Origin: Nocardia coubleae NBRC 108252
Lineage (GTDB): Bacteria; Actinomycetota; Actinomycetes; Mycobacteriales; Mycobacteriaceae
Length of the DNA: 64,000 nt
Reading direction: 5' to 3'
NCBI RefSeq assembly: GCF_001612805.1
Contig: NZ_BDBD01000018.1
Span: 1 to 64,000, forward strand
The translations under genes and the position numbers were made by a program. Shown here piece after piece: positions 1 to 8,148 of the stretch. Position 1 is the first letter of the stretch, and every line of letters starts with the position of its first letter. Under the pieces are notes generated by a model. It was not told the DNA's origin and ran no database searches. It saw only the letters and a list, made by a program, of their open reading frames with translations.

Positions 1-91
1 CCCAATACCTCCGTGGTGCACAAACCACCAAGGCATTTCCGCACGGCACCCGAGCCCGGCAGCTGCCCGAAACTCGAGTGCCGTAAGCCCC

Positions 92-1699
92 CTACAAACT
101 AGCCCGCAGCGCCTTCTTATCAATCTTGCCAACAGCCGTAACCGGCAGCGAATCCGCCTGGCGTATCAAGTCAGGCAGCTTGTAAGTAGCCAGCCCACGC
201 TCGGTAAGAAACGTCTTCAACTCAGGAAGCGTCGGCAACGACCCGGTCACCACCAGCACCACACACACCTTCTCCCCGAGCGACGGATCGGGCACCCCCA
301 CCGCCGCGGCATGGCGGACAGCAGGATGAGCCAGCAGATGTTCCTCCAACTCATCGCAAGAAATGTTCTCACCACCGCGATTGATGACATCCTTGATCCG
401 CCCACTGACAACCAGGTGCCCGCTGGCAAGCTGACGGACAAGATCGCCGCTGCGGTAGAACCCATCGGGCGTAAACGCGCGGGAATTGTGTTCGGGGGCA
501 CGGTAGTAACCACGCAGCGTATAGGGCCCCCGGGTCAGCAGCTCCCCCTCCTCCCCGGCAGGCACATCGTTGCCCTGACCATCGACCACACGGATCTCGT
601 CACCAGGCGAGAGCGGCTTGCCCTGAGTGGTGTAGACGAGTTCATCGGCATCATCGAGGCGAGTGAAGTTCAACAGCCCCTCGGCCATCCCGAACACCTG
701 CTGCAACCGGCACTGCAACGCCGGTTCCACTTCACGAGCATTCACCTCGGCCAACCGCGCACCACCCACCTGAAGCAGCCGCAGCGAGCTCAAATCGGCG
801 TCCTCCCAATCCACCGCGGCACTCCACAACTGGGCAAGCGGCGGCACCACGGCGCTCACGGTGACGCGATGCTTCTCGATGGCGGCGAACGCGGCCTCGG
901 GGCTCGGGTCGAGGGTGAAGGCCACGGCCCCGCCGGTGGCGACGGTACCGAAGATGCCGGGGCAGGCCAGCGGAAAGTTGTGTGCGGCAGGCAAAGTCGC
1001 GAGGTACACGTCATCGGCGGTGAGCTCGCACACCTGCGCGCTCGCGGTGGCGTTGTAGACGTAGTCGTCGTGGGTGCGTGCGATGAGCTTGGGCAGACCG
1101 GTTGTTCCACCGGAAACCAGCATCACCGCGATCTCGGCGGGATCCACCCCGGGCAGCGAATCGCCCTGCGCCGGAACGGTGTCGAGGGCCCGGAACTTGC
1201 CGGGATCACCGGCGACCAGCACATGCGCCAGGCTCGGCACGGCGGCGCGCACCGTGGCGGCCAGCTCGCGGTAGTCGAAATCGCCGAGCCGGTCCGGGAT
1301 CAGGTAGGCAACGGCCTCCGACAGCGCCGCCAGGTGCTCGATCTCGGCGCGGCGGTGCGCGGGCAGGGTGAGTACGGGGATGATGCCCGCCCGCAGGAGG
1401 CCGAACAGGGCCGTCGCGAACTCGGGGATATTCGGCAGCTGCACGATCACGCGGTCGCCGGGGCGGATGCCGAGGGCGAGCAGTCCGTGGGCCATGGCGT
1501 CGGCGGCGGCGTCGAGTTCGGCGTAGGACTGCACGGCGGCGTCGCTGAGGATCGCGGGGCTCGACGGCTTGGTGCGTGCGGTGTCGCGCAGCAGGTCACC
1601 GAGCGTGCGCCCGGACCAGTAGCCCGCCGTGCGGTACTCCTGCGCTGCCGCCTCGGGAAACGGAACGTAGCCCTCGCGATGGCTTGTCGACGTAGTCAC
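92..1699 (-). CDS. mbtA: Salicylyl-AMP ligase (siderophore starter unit loading)
   Basis: This 535-residue protein is a stand-alone aryl acid adenylating enzyme of the EntE/DhbE/MbtA family. It would activate an aryl acid with ATP and load it onto the aryl carrier domain of the divergent synthetase gene at 1851. The ATP motif SGGTTGLPK lies near residues 196-204 and the C-terminal catalytic lysine motif (GKIDKK) is present. The aryl pocket motif HNFPLACPG starts at His240. Counting against DhbE, the residues equal to DhbE Ser240 and Val337 are Cys246 and Leu343, the pair associated with salicylate rather than 2,3-dihydroxybenzoate. The start is GTG with GGAGGG just upstream. In Nocardia the equivalent gene has been called nbtT. 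Confidence 0.93.
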   Translation of the reverse strand: MTTSTSHREGYVPFPEAAAQEYRTAGYWSGRTLGDLLRDTARTKPSSPAILSDAAVQSYAELDAAADAMAHGLLALGIRPGDRVIVQLPNIPEFATALFGLLRAGIIPVLTLPAHRRAEIEHLAALSEAVAYLIPDRLGDFDYRELAATVRAAVPSLAHVLVAGDPGKFRALDTVPAQGDSLPGVDPAEIAVMLVSGGTTGLPKLIARTHDDYVYNATASAQVCELTADDVYLATLPAAHNFPLACPGIFGTVATGGAVAFTLDPSPEAAFAAIEKHRVTVSAVVPPLAQLWSAAVDWEDADLSSLRLLQVGGARLAEVNAREVEPALQCRLQQVFGMAEGLLNFTRLDDADELVYTTQGKPLSPGDEIRVVDGQGNDVPAGEEGELLTRGPYTLRGYYRAPEHNSRAFTPDGFYRSGDLVRQLASGHLVVSGRIKDVINRGGENISCDELEEHLLAHPAVRHAAAVGVPDPSLGEKVCVVLVVTGSLPTLPELKTFLTERGLATYKLPDLIRQADSLPVTAVGKIDKKALRASL

Positions 1700-1756
1700 A
1701 GTCGAACCCTCCGGTCGATCCAGATCAAAGCGGCCGAGAACCGGGGGTGCTCGACC

Positions 1757-1775
1757 ATAGGTTAGGCAACCCTAT
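1757..1775. promoter_or_regulatory. Iron box (IdeR/DmdR operator) between siderophore genes
   Basis: The 19-bp site ATAGGTTAGGCAACCCTAT matches the actinobacterial iron-box consensus (TTAGGTTAGGCTAACCTAA) at 15 of 19 positions by my count. It overlaps a plausible -35 (TTAGGC, 1762-1767) that is 18 bp from a TAGGCT -10 (1786-1791) reading toward the synthetase gene. Bound iron-loaded repressor would therefore block both divergent siderophore genes when iron is plentiful. Confidence 0.85.
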
Positions 1776-1850
1776 CTCAGTGGAGTAGGCTGCCGGCGAG
1801 CAGTATCGAATCCGTCCGGGGTCGGACGGCGAGCAAGGAGTGATCGGCAG

Positions 1851-4800
1851 ATGGAGACAGCACCCGCGAACGGCGGCGGAATCGACCGTGCCGAGATCCG
1901 TGCCGCGATCGCCCGTCACCTCGACATCACCCCCGACGCTGTCGCCGACGCCGACGACCTGATCCAGCTCGGCCTCGACTCTATCCGCACCATGAAGCTC
2001 GCGGGCGCCTGGCGCAAACGCGGCATCAAGGTGAACTTCGCCCTCCTCGCCGCGCACCCGACCATCGATGCCTGGCATGCCTTACTCAACGGCGCCGACC
2101 CGGATTCCTTGACCGCCGCCACCCGTCACGAGCGGGTCGCCACGGAGCCGACCGCGGTCGAGGGCGCTGTCGCGTCCGCTCCGACCGCAATCGCCGACGA
2201 CGTGTCGGCCACGGTCGGCCCGACCGGACCGACTGCCAGCGCATCGGCCACGCACCGATCGAATCAGGCCGCAGGTGTCGGCACGACTGCAGGTGCGCAA
2301 CCGATCACACCCACCGAGGCCGCGCAGGCGCCTGGCGAAAACGGCTCTGCCGCAGCGGATGTCATCCCCGACGACGGTACTCCGTTCCCGCTGGCGCCCA
2401 TGCAGCACGCGTACTGGATCGGACGTTCGGATGCGCAGGAGTTGGGCGGGGTAGCCGCGCACCTGTATGTCGAGTTCGACGGGCAGGGCGTGGACCCGCA
2501 GCGCCTCGAGCGGGCCGTGGAGCAATTGCTCGTGCGCCACCCGATGTTGCGGACGAGGTTCCTGCCGGACGGCACCCAGCAGACCCTCGACCGCCCGGGA
2601 CGGGCCGTCTTCGGGGTCACCGATCTGCGTGCGATGTCCGAGGACGAGGCGCAGCGCAGGCTGGCGGAACTGCGCGACCAGCGCACCCATCAGCGGATGG
2701 CCGTGGAGGACGGCCAGGTGATCGATATCGCCCTCACCCGCCTGGCCGACGGTCGCACCCGCCTGCACCTCGATGTCGACATGCTCGCCGCCGACGCCAT
2801 GAGTTACCGCATCCTCGTCACCGACCTGGCCAAGCTCTACCACGGCGAACAGCTCGCCCCTCAGGACTACACATTCCGCCAGTACCTGGCCGAACAGCCG
2901 TCCACCGACGAGGAGCGCGAACGCGACCGCGACTGGTGGCGCGACCGGCTCGCCGAACTACCCGGCGCACCCGAACTACCGCAGGCGCAGCATGTTTCGG
3001 AGCCGAACCGCACCGTTCGCCTGCACCGGTGGCTGTCTACGGAGGCCAAGGCGCAGGTGTTCGACGCCGCCCACACCCGAGGCATCACCCCGGCGATGGC
3101 GCTGGCCTCGGTGTTCGCCGAGACCATCGGCGGCTGGTCGGCGCAGCGCCGTTTCCTGCTGAATCTGCCGCTGTTCCACCGGGAGCCGGTGCACCCGCAG
3201 GTCGACGGCGTGGTCGGCGACTTCACCTCCTCGGTGCTGCTCGAGGTCGATGTCACCGAGCCCGCCACCGTCGCCGATCGCGCGCGCACCCTGCAGCAGC
3301 GCCTGCACGAGGCGGGCGCGCATTCGGCCTACTCGGGCCTCGAGGTCCTGCGTGACCTGGGCCGTCAGCGCGGCGAACCGGTGCTGGCCCCCATCGTCTA
3401 CACCAGCGCCCTCAACCTCGGCGAACTGTTCGCCGACACCGTCACCGACACCTTCGGTGACCCGGTCTGGATCATCTCCCAGGGCCCGCAGGTGCTGCTC
3501 GACGCCCAGATCACCGAGGTCCGCGGCGGCCTCCTGCTCAACTGGGACATCCGCGAATCCGCCTTCCCGCCCGGCATGGTCGAGGACATGTTCGCCCGCT
3601 ACATCGAGGCCATCGAACGCCTGGGCGGCCAGAGTTCGGCGACCGTCGCGGGCTGGCAGGCCGAGGCAGGCGTGCGAATTCCCGTGGAGCAGGCCGCGAC
3701 TCGCGCCCGGGTGAATGCGACGGCCGCGCCCCTGAGCGGCAACCTGCTGCACACGGGCTTCTTCGCGAATGCCGCGACGAACCCGTCCGCGCCCGCGGTG
3801 CTCTGGGAGCCTGCCGGGCAGCTGACCTACGGTGAGCTGGCCGCCGACGCCCTCGCCGTGGCAGGTGCCCTGCGCGAAGCCGGTGTGACGCCGGGTGATT
3901 CGGTGGCCGTGCAGTTGCCGAAGGGGCCCGATCAGGTGGTCGCTGTCCTCGGCGTGCTCGCCGCCGGTGCGGTGTACGTGCCGATCGGCTTCGACCAGCC
4001 AGCCGCCCGCCGCGCCGAAATTCTCTCCACCGCCGACGCCGTCGCGGTACTCACCGTCGGTGGCACCCAGATCCCCGAGGCTCGGGTCGTCGACCTGGCC
4101 GAGGCACGCAACCACCCGGAACCCTTGCCGCGCCCCGTCTTCGGCGATCCGGAGAACATCGCCTATGTGCTGTTCACCTCCGGCTCCACGGGCAAGCCGA
4201 AGGGTGTCGAGGTGCCGCACCGTGCCGCCATGAACACCATCGACGACCTCAACGACCGCTTCGGCGTCGGCGCGAACGACCGTGCCCTCGCCCTGTCGGC
4301 CCTCGAGTTCGACCTCTCGGTCTACGACATCTTCGGCCTGCTCGCGGCGGGCGGTGCCGTGGTCACCGTCGACGACGCACAGCGCGGCGACCCGGCCCGC
4401 TGGGTGGACATCATTCGCCGCCACGAGGTTTCGCTGGTCAACTGTGTTCCCAGTCTGCTCGACATGCTGCTCACCGCGGCGGGCGGGCAGGCGCTGCCGT
4501 CGCTGCGCACGGTGATCCTCGGTGGCGACTGGGTGGATGTCGCCCTGCCCGCCCGCCTGGCGGACGTGGCGCCGGACTGCCGCTTCGCCGGTCTCGGCGG
4601 GGCGACCGAAACCGCCATCCACTCCACCATCTGCGAGGTCGTCGGCGCCGAGGTGCCTGCCGAATGGACGGCCGTTCCCTACGGCACCCCGTTGCGCAAT
4701 GTGCGGTGCCGCGTGGTCGGCCCGGCGGGCAACGACTGCCCCGACTGGGTGAGCGGTGAACTGTGGATCGGTGGGGACGGTGTGGCCGCGGGGTACCGCA

Positions 4801-5567
4801 AGGACCCCGAACGCACCGCCGACCGCTTCGTCACCCACGAGGGTGTGCGCTGGTACCGCACCGGTGACCTGGCCCGCTACCTGCCCGACGGCGGTCTGGA
4901 GTTCCTGGGCCGCGCCGATCATCAGGTGAAGATCCGTGGTTACCGGGTGGAACTCGGTGAGGTGGAGAGCGCCCTGCGCGCTGTGCCCGGCGTGCGGCAC
5001 GCGGTCGCCGCCGTGGTCGGCAAGGCCGCACCGAAACTGGTCGCGCTGGTGGTGCCGACGCCCGGCACCGTCCTCGATGCCGACACCGTGCTGGCCGCTG
5101 CCGCCGAACTGGTCCCCACCTACATGGTGCCTACCCGTCTGGAACTGCTGCCCGAACTTCCGCTCACCCCGAACGCCAAACCCGACCGCAAGGCCATTCG
5201 TGCCGTACTCGAAAAGGGCGAGGCTGCTGAGGAATTCGTTGCACCGCGCACCGATCTCGAACGCGCGCTCGCGGCGGTGATCGGCGAGGTCCTCGCGGCC
5301 GAACGCATCGGTGTCACCGACGACTTCTTCGCTCTCGGTGGTGATTCGGTGCTCGCCACGACTGCCGTCGCCCGCATCCGGGAATGGCTCGACGCACCCG
5401 ACACCGTGGTCGCCGACCTGTTCACCGCCCGCAGCGTCGAGGGTCTCGCGAAGCGAATGACGCAGCGGGAGAACGAGTCCGGTACGCCCGGGAGGTTGGC
5501 GGCGGTCGCGACCATGTATCTCGAGGTGGCCGCGATGACCGACGAGGAGATCCTCGCACAGTCCTGA
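1851..5567 (+). CDS. mbtB: Nonribosomal peptide synthetase, ArCP-Cy-A-PCP (phenyloxazoline synthase type)
   Basis: This 1238-residue synthetase has an N-terminal aryl carrier domain (LGLDS, phosphopantetheine Ser44), a low-complexity linker (about 85-175), a cyclization domain with the DxxxxDxxS signature (Asp310, Asp315, Ser318) instead of a condensation HHxxxDG motif, an adenylation domain (FTSGSTGKPKG near 773) and a C-terminal carrier (LGGDS, Ser1166). This is the MbtB layout, somewhat shorter than the 1414-residue M. tuberculosis protein, with no thioesterase. It should accept salicylate from the ligase at 92-1699 and form hydroxyphenyl-(methyl)oxazoline. The manually read specificity residues (D821, L822, Y825, N864, I889, G891, L915, I923, H924, K1110) look closest to threonine. 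The start ATG is preceded by AAGGAG. Confidence 0.92.
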   Translation: METAPANGGGIDRAEIRAAIARHLDITPDAVADADDLIQLGLDSIRTMKLAGAWRKRGIKVNFALLAAHPTIDAWHALLNGADPDSLTAATRHERVATEPTAVEGAVASAPTAIADDVSATVGPTGPTASASATHRSNQAAGVGTTAGAQPITPTEAAQAPGENGSAAADVIPDDGTPFPLAPMQHAYWIGRSDAQELGGVAAHLYVEFDGQGVDPQRLERAVEQLLVRHPMLRTRFLPDGTQQTLDRPGRAVFGVTDLRAMSEDEAQRRLAELRDQRTHQRMAVEDGQVIDIALTRLADGRTRLHLDVDMLAADAMSYRILVTDLAKLYHGEQLAPQDYTFRQYLAEQPSTDEERERDRDWWRDRLAELPGAPELPQAQHVSEPNRTVRLHRWLSTEAKAQVFDAAHTRGITPAMALASVFAETIGGWSAQRRFLLNLPLFHREPVHPQVDGVVGDFTSSVLLEVDVTEPATVADRARTLQQRLHEAGAHSAYSGLEVLRDLGRQRGEPVLAPIVYTSALNLGELFADTVTDTFGDPVWIISQGPQVLLDAQITEVRGGLLLNWDIRESAFPPGMVEDMFARYIEAIERLGGQSSATVAGWQAEAGVRIPVEQAATRARVNATAAPLSGNLLHTGFFANAATNPSAPAVLWEPAGQLTYGELAADALAVAGALREAGVTPGDSVAVQLPKGPDQVVAVLGVLAAGAVYVPIGFDQPAARRAEILSTADAVAVLTVGGTQIPEARVVDLAEARNHPEPLPRPVFGDPENIAYVLFTSGSTGKPKGVEVPHRAAMNTIDDLNDRFGVGANDRALALSALEFDLSVYDIFGLLAAGGAVVTVDDAQRGDPARWVDIIRRHEVSLVNCVPSLLDMLLTAAGGQALPSLRTVILGGDWVDVALPARLADVAPDCRFAGLGGATETAIHSTICEVVGAEVPAEWTAVPYGTPLRNVRCRVVGPAGNDCPDWVSGELWIGGDGVAAGYRKDPERTADRFVTHEGVRWYRTGDLARYLPDGGLEFLGRADHQVKIRGYRVELGEVESALRAVPGVRHAVAAVVGKAAPKLVALVVPTPGTVLDADTVLAAAAELVPTYMVPTRLELLPELPLTPNAKPDRKAIRAVLEKGEAAEEFVAPRTDLERALAAVIGEVLAAERIGVTDDFFALGGDSVLATTAVARIREWLDAPDTVVADLFTARSVEGLAKRMTQRENESGTPGRLAAVATMYLEVAAMTDEEILAQS

Positions 5568-5621
5568 CCGGAGGGCGGTTCTCGATTCGCGGTTGTCCCA
5601 GCTCGCACTACACTTCGGTCG

Positions 5622-6485
5622 GTGAGCAAGTGGACTACCGCTGACCTATCCGACCAGACCGGCCGCACTGTCATCGTGACCGGCGCCAACAGCGGTCTCG
5701 GCGCCGCCACCGCGCGTGCGCTGTCCGCGAAAGGCGCGCGGGTGATCCTGGCCTGCCGCAATACGGCCAAGGCCGAGCAGGTGGCGAGCGAGTTACCCGG
5801 GGAGACCCAGGTGCGTGAGCTCGATCTGGCCGACCTGAACTCGGTGCGCGCTTTCGCCGAGTCCATCGAGCGGGTCGACGTGCTGATCAACAACGCGGGC
5901 GTGATGGCGCTGCCGCTGCGCCGCACCGTCGACGGTTTCGAAATGCAGTTCGGCACAAACCATCTCGGCCACTTCGCGCTCACCAACCTGCTGCTCGACC
6001 GGATCGCCGACCGGGTGGTCACCGTGTCGAGCAACGCGCACCGCATCGGCCGCATCGACCTGGCCGACCCCAACTGGGAGCAGCGCCGCTACGACCGCTG
6101 GCGCGCCTACGGCCAGTCCAAGCTGGCCAATCTGCTGTTCGCCACCGAACTGCAGCGCCGGCTGGCCGGTGAGGGGTCGTCGGTGCTCTCGGTGGCCGCG
6201 CACCCCGGCTACGCCGCGACCGAACTCATGTCGCACACCGAATCGGTGCAGGAAGTCTTCATGTGGCTCGGCAACCGGATGTTCGCGCAGAGCCCCGCTC
6301 AGGGCGCCCTGCCCACGCTGTTCGCCGCCACCGCCGACGTGGAGCCCGGCGGGTTCTACGGTCCCGACGGCCTGTTCGGCCTGTGGGGCCACCCGGCGCC
6401 GTGCGCGATGGCCGCGCCCGCGCACGATCGCGCCGTCGCCGCCGAACTCTGGGAGTTGTCGGAGAAGCTGTGCGGTCTGCTCTGA
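5622..6485 (+). CDS. Short-chain dehydrogenase/reductase
   Basis: This 287-residue protein is a classical Rossmann-fold oxidoreductase. The NAD(P)-binding TGANSGLG motif is at residues 20-27, the NNAG motif follows (LINNAG), and the catalytic Tyr163-x3-Lys167 (YGQSK) is preceded by a serine in VTVSS. It resembles the retinol dehydrogenase/WW-oxidoreductase-like branch of the family; the substrate cannot be read from sequence. It begins at a GTG 55 bp after the synthetase, on the same strand, so read-through is possible but a role in siderophore synthesis is not implied. Confidence 0.88.
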   Translation: MSKWTTADLSDQTGRTVIVTGANSGLGAATARALSAKGARVILACRNTAKAEQVASELPGETQVRELDLADLNSVRAFAESIERVDVLINNAGVMALPLRRTVDGFEMQFGTNHLGHFALTNLLLDRIADRVVTVSSNAHRIGRIDLADPNWEQRRYDRWRAYGQSKLANLLFATELQRRLAGEGSSVLSVAAHPGYAATELMSHTESVQEVFMWLGNRMFAQSPAQGALPTLFAATADVEPGGFYGPDGLFGLWGHPAPCAMAAPAHDRAVAAELWELSEKLCGLL

Positions 6486-6503
6486 GGTGATCGCGATCAC
6501 CCA

Positions 6504-6530
6504 TGTCACACTCCGGCGCCGTGCGTCGTC
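6504..6530 (+). promoter_or_regulatory. Candidate ECF41-type promoter
   Basis: TGTCACA at 6504-6510 is followed after exactly 16 bp by CGTC at 6527-6530. This is the -35/-10 pair described for ECF41-group sigma factors, whose targets are typically carboxymuconolactone decarboxylase/AhpD-like, oxidoreductase or epimerase genes. The gene it precedes, at 6565, is AhpD-like. An ECF41 sigma factor is encoded at 14715-15611. Confidence 0.65.
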
Positions 6531-6564
6531 GTAGAGGTGTAATCCACCCGACGAAGGAGTGATC

Positions 6565-7035
6565 ATGGAAGCGCGTTTCGACCTCTACAACAACCCCGTC
6601 GCCATCAGCTTCGTGAAGCGGCTGCAGACCGCGGCCAAGGTGATCGACGGCTCGCCGCTGCCGAAGGCCACCCACGAGCTGGTGAAGATCCGCGCGTCGC
6701 AGATCAACGGGTGCAGCTTCTGCGTCGACATGCACACCAAGGACGCCGCGCACATGGGCGAATCCTCGGTGCGGATCAATCTGGTCGCGGCGTGGCGCGA
6801 GGCCAACGTGTTCACCGAGGCGGAGCGGGCCGCGCTCGCCCTCACCGAGGAGGCGACCCGCGTCGCCGACGGCGGCCAGGTCACCGACGACACGTGGGCC
6901 CAGGTCCGCAAGCACTACGACGACGACCAGATCGCCGCGTTGATCGCCGCCATCGCGACGATCAACGCCTGGAACCGGCTCAACGCCATCGCCCACACCC
7001 CGGCGGGCGACTACGTGGCAGGCCAGTTCGGCTGA
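6565..7035 (+). CDS. AhpD-like carboxymuconolactone decarboxylase family protein
   Basis: This 156-residue protein has the alkylhydroperoxidase AhpD core signature, Cys50-x2-Cys53-x3-His57 (CSFCVDMH), which forms the redox-active disulfide and proton relay in this family. It probably acts on peroxides or as a thiol oxidoreductase in the cytoplasm. I chose the ATG at 6565 because GAAGGAG ends 5 nt upstream; the in-frame GTG at 6559 lies inside that ribosome-binding site. The preceding ECF41-like promoter suggests control by the sigma factor at 14715. Confidence 0.88.
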   Translation: MEARFDLYNNPVAISFVKRLQTAAKVIDGSPLPKATHELVKIRASQINGCSFCVDMHTKDAAHMGESSVRINLVAAWREANVFTEAERAALALTEEATRVADGGQVTDDTWAQVRKHYDDDQIAALIAAIATINAWNRLNAIAHTPAGDYVAGQFG

Positions 7036-7047
7036 GAATCCGGGCGC

Positions 7048-7851
7048 TCAGGCGAATCGGTGCCCGTATTCGGCCGCCCACTGCGCGAAGGTGCGCGCTG
7101 GGCGGCCGAGCACGTTTTCTACCGTCGGGTCGACGGTGCGGGACTCCGGGCTCGACTCGGCGTACCAGCCGATCACGTACTCGGCATCCGCCCGCGACAC
7201 CCCGGTCGCCGTCAGCCGCTCGATCGCCTGCTCATGGCTGATGGTCACGAACGCGATCTCCCTTCCGGCGGCCTCGGCGAGTACGGCCAACCGTTCCTGC
7301 GGCGTGAGCGCCTGCGGGCCGGTGAGGTTGTAGGCGCGCCCGGCGTGCCCGTCCTCGAGCAACGCGACCGCGGCCACCGCACCGATATCGGCCTCGTGCA
7401 CCAGCGCGCTCGGATGCGCGTACGGCTCGCGCACCACGCCCTCAGCCCGGATCGAATCGGCCCAGGTGAGCGTGTTCGCCATGAACTCCTGCGGTTCCAG
7501 CCGCGTCCATTCCACGCCGGACCGCTCGATCGCCTGCTCGACGGGACCGACGCCGCCACCCCAGACCACCGTGATGCGCCGCACGCCCGCCGCCACCGCC
7601 CGGTCGACGAGTTCCTGGCCCACCTCGGCCAGACCCGCCGTCACGGTCACGTGCAAACGGTCGACACCGCTCCAGTCGAGCGTGCCCGGCTCGGTGTGCG
7701 TTCCGCCGATTAGTTCCACCTCGGGACCGAGGAGTGCGCGTGCCCTTTCGGTATCGCGGGTGAGTGCCTTGACCTTCTCGCCGCGCTCGACGAGTTCACG
7801 AACCACCTGGCGCCCGGTATTGCCGGTCGCGCCCGTAACCAGTGTTGTCAC
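7048..7851 (-). CDS. NmrA-like NAD(P)-binding oxidoreductase/epimerase
   Basis: This protein of about 267 residues starts with the dinucleotide-binding motif TLVTGATGNTGRQV and resembles NmrA/QorB-type NAD(P)H-dependent sensor or quinone oxidoreductase proteins, which lack the usual SDR catalytic tyrosine. The GTG at 7851 is favoured because GAGGAAAGG lies about 9 nt upstream; a start at 7878 would sit upstream of that site. It is convergent with the AhpD-like gene, 12 bp apart. Its promoter carries a SoxR/MerR-like operator, suggesting induction by redox-active compounds. Confidence 0.83.
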   Translation of the reverse strand: MTTLVTGATGNTGRQVVRELVERGEKVKALTRDTERARALLGPEVELIGGTHTEPGTLDWSGVDRLHVTVTAGLAEVGQELVDRAVAAGVRRITVVWGGGVGPVEQAIERSGVEWTRLEPQEFMANTLTWADSIRAEGVVREPYAHPSALVHEADIGAVAAVALLEDGHAGRAYNLTGPQALTPQERLAVLAEAAGREIAFVTISHEQAIERLTATGVSRADAEYVIGWYAESSPESRTVDPTVENVLGRPARTFAQWAAEYGHRFA

Positions 7852-7876
7852 AGTCGATTTCCTTTCCTCGGCACCC

Positions 7877-7907
7877 ACGCTAGGAACTCAACAGAGGTTG
7901 AGGTCAA
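7877..7907 (-). promoter_or_regulatory. SoxR/MerR-type promoter with 19-bp spacer
   Basis: Read on the minus strand, TTGACC (7902-7907) and TAGCGT (7877-7882) are separated by 19 bp, the over-long spacing typical of MerR-family targets. Within the spacer sits the perfect dyad CTCAAC-N4-GTTGAG (7887-7902), which resembles the SoxR box (CCTCAA...TTGAGG). It lies 26 bp upstream of the NmrA-like gene start. Confidence 0.6.
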
Positions 7908-7988
7908 CTGGCGCAGTGGTGTGATCGTGCGCACTTCGGGCAACCACGCGCGGGTCCGCGACGTTTCACCGGTGGTACAGTCCACGGC

Positions 7989-8057
7989 ATGCAGCGCGCA
8001 TATTTCTGGTTTAGCGAGCCGGCCCTGGGTGGGCCGGTCTGCGACCCTGCGCGCTGA
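7989..8057 (+). CDS. Aromatic leader peptide (22 residues) for DAHP synthase attenuation
   Basis: A short ATG frame upstream of the DAHP synthase gene encodes 22 residues with the cluster Tyr-Phe-Trp-Phe at positions 5-8, then TGA. Clustered Tyr, Phe and Trp codons are what a ribosome-stalling leader needs in order to sense the aromatic amino acids that are the end products of the pathway. The rest of the frame overlaps a strong hairpin (8019-8037). Confidence 0.75.
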   Translation: MQRAYFWFSEPALGGPVCDPAR

Positions 8058-8148
8058 CTTCCTCCACCCCGAGCCGGATACCTGACCGGCTCGACGGGTA
8101 GCGAAATTTCCGTGGGTCGGCCTTCAACCGAAAAGGACCCACATTCTC
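8016..8148 (+). promoter_or_regulatory. Transcription/translation attenuator of DAHP synthase
   Basis: Hairpin A is CCGGCCC (8019-8025) with GGGCCGG (8031-8037). Hairpin B is GAGCCGG (8071-8077) with CCGGCTC (8086-8092). GAGCCGG also occurs at 8016-8022, so the 3' arm of B can instead pair with the 5' part of A, which makes the structures mutually exclusive. A third possible stem pairs GTGGGTC and GACCCAC on either side of a loop just before the ATG at 8149. The arrangement fits ribosome-position-dependent attenuation driven by the upstream leader peptide. Confidence 0.6.

Noticed and set aside
311..1765. 484-codon plus-strand open frame over the ligase gene
   Set aside because: Antisense to a gene with complete family motifs; it has no ribosome-binding site or domain.
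2976..5000. 674-codon open frame on the minus strand inside the synthetase gene
   Set aside because: It is the antisense shadow of a clear NRPS; composition is His/Gly/Arg-rich with no recognisable domain, as expected from high-GC antisense frames.
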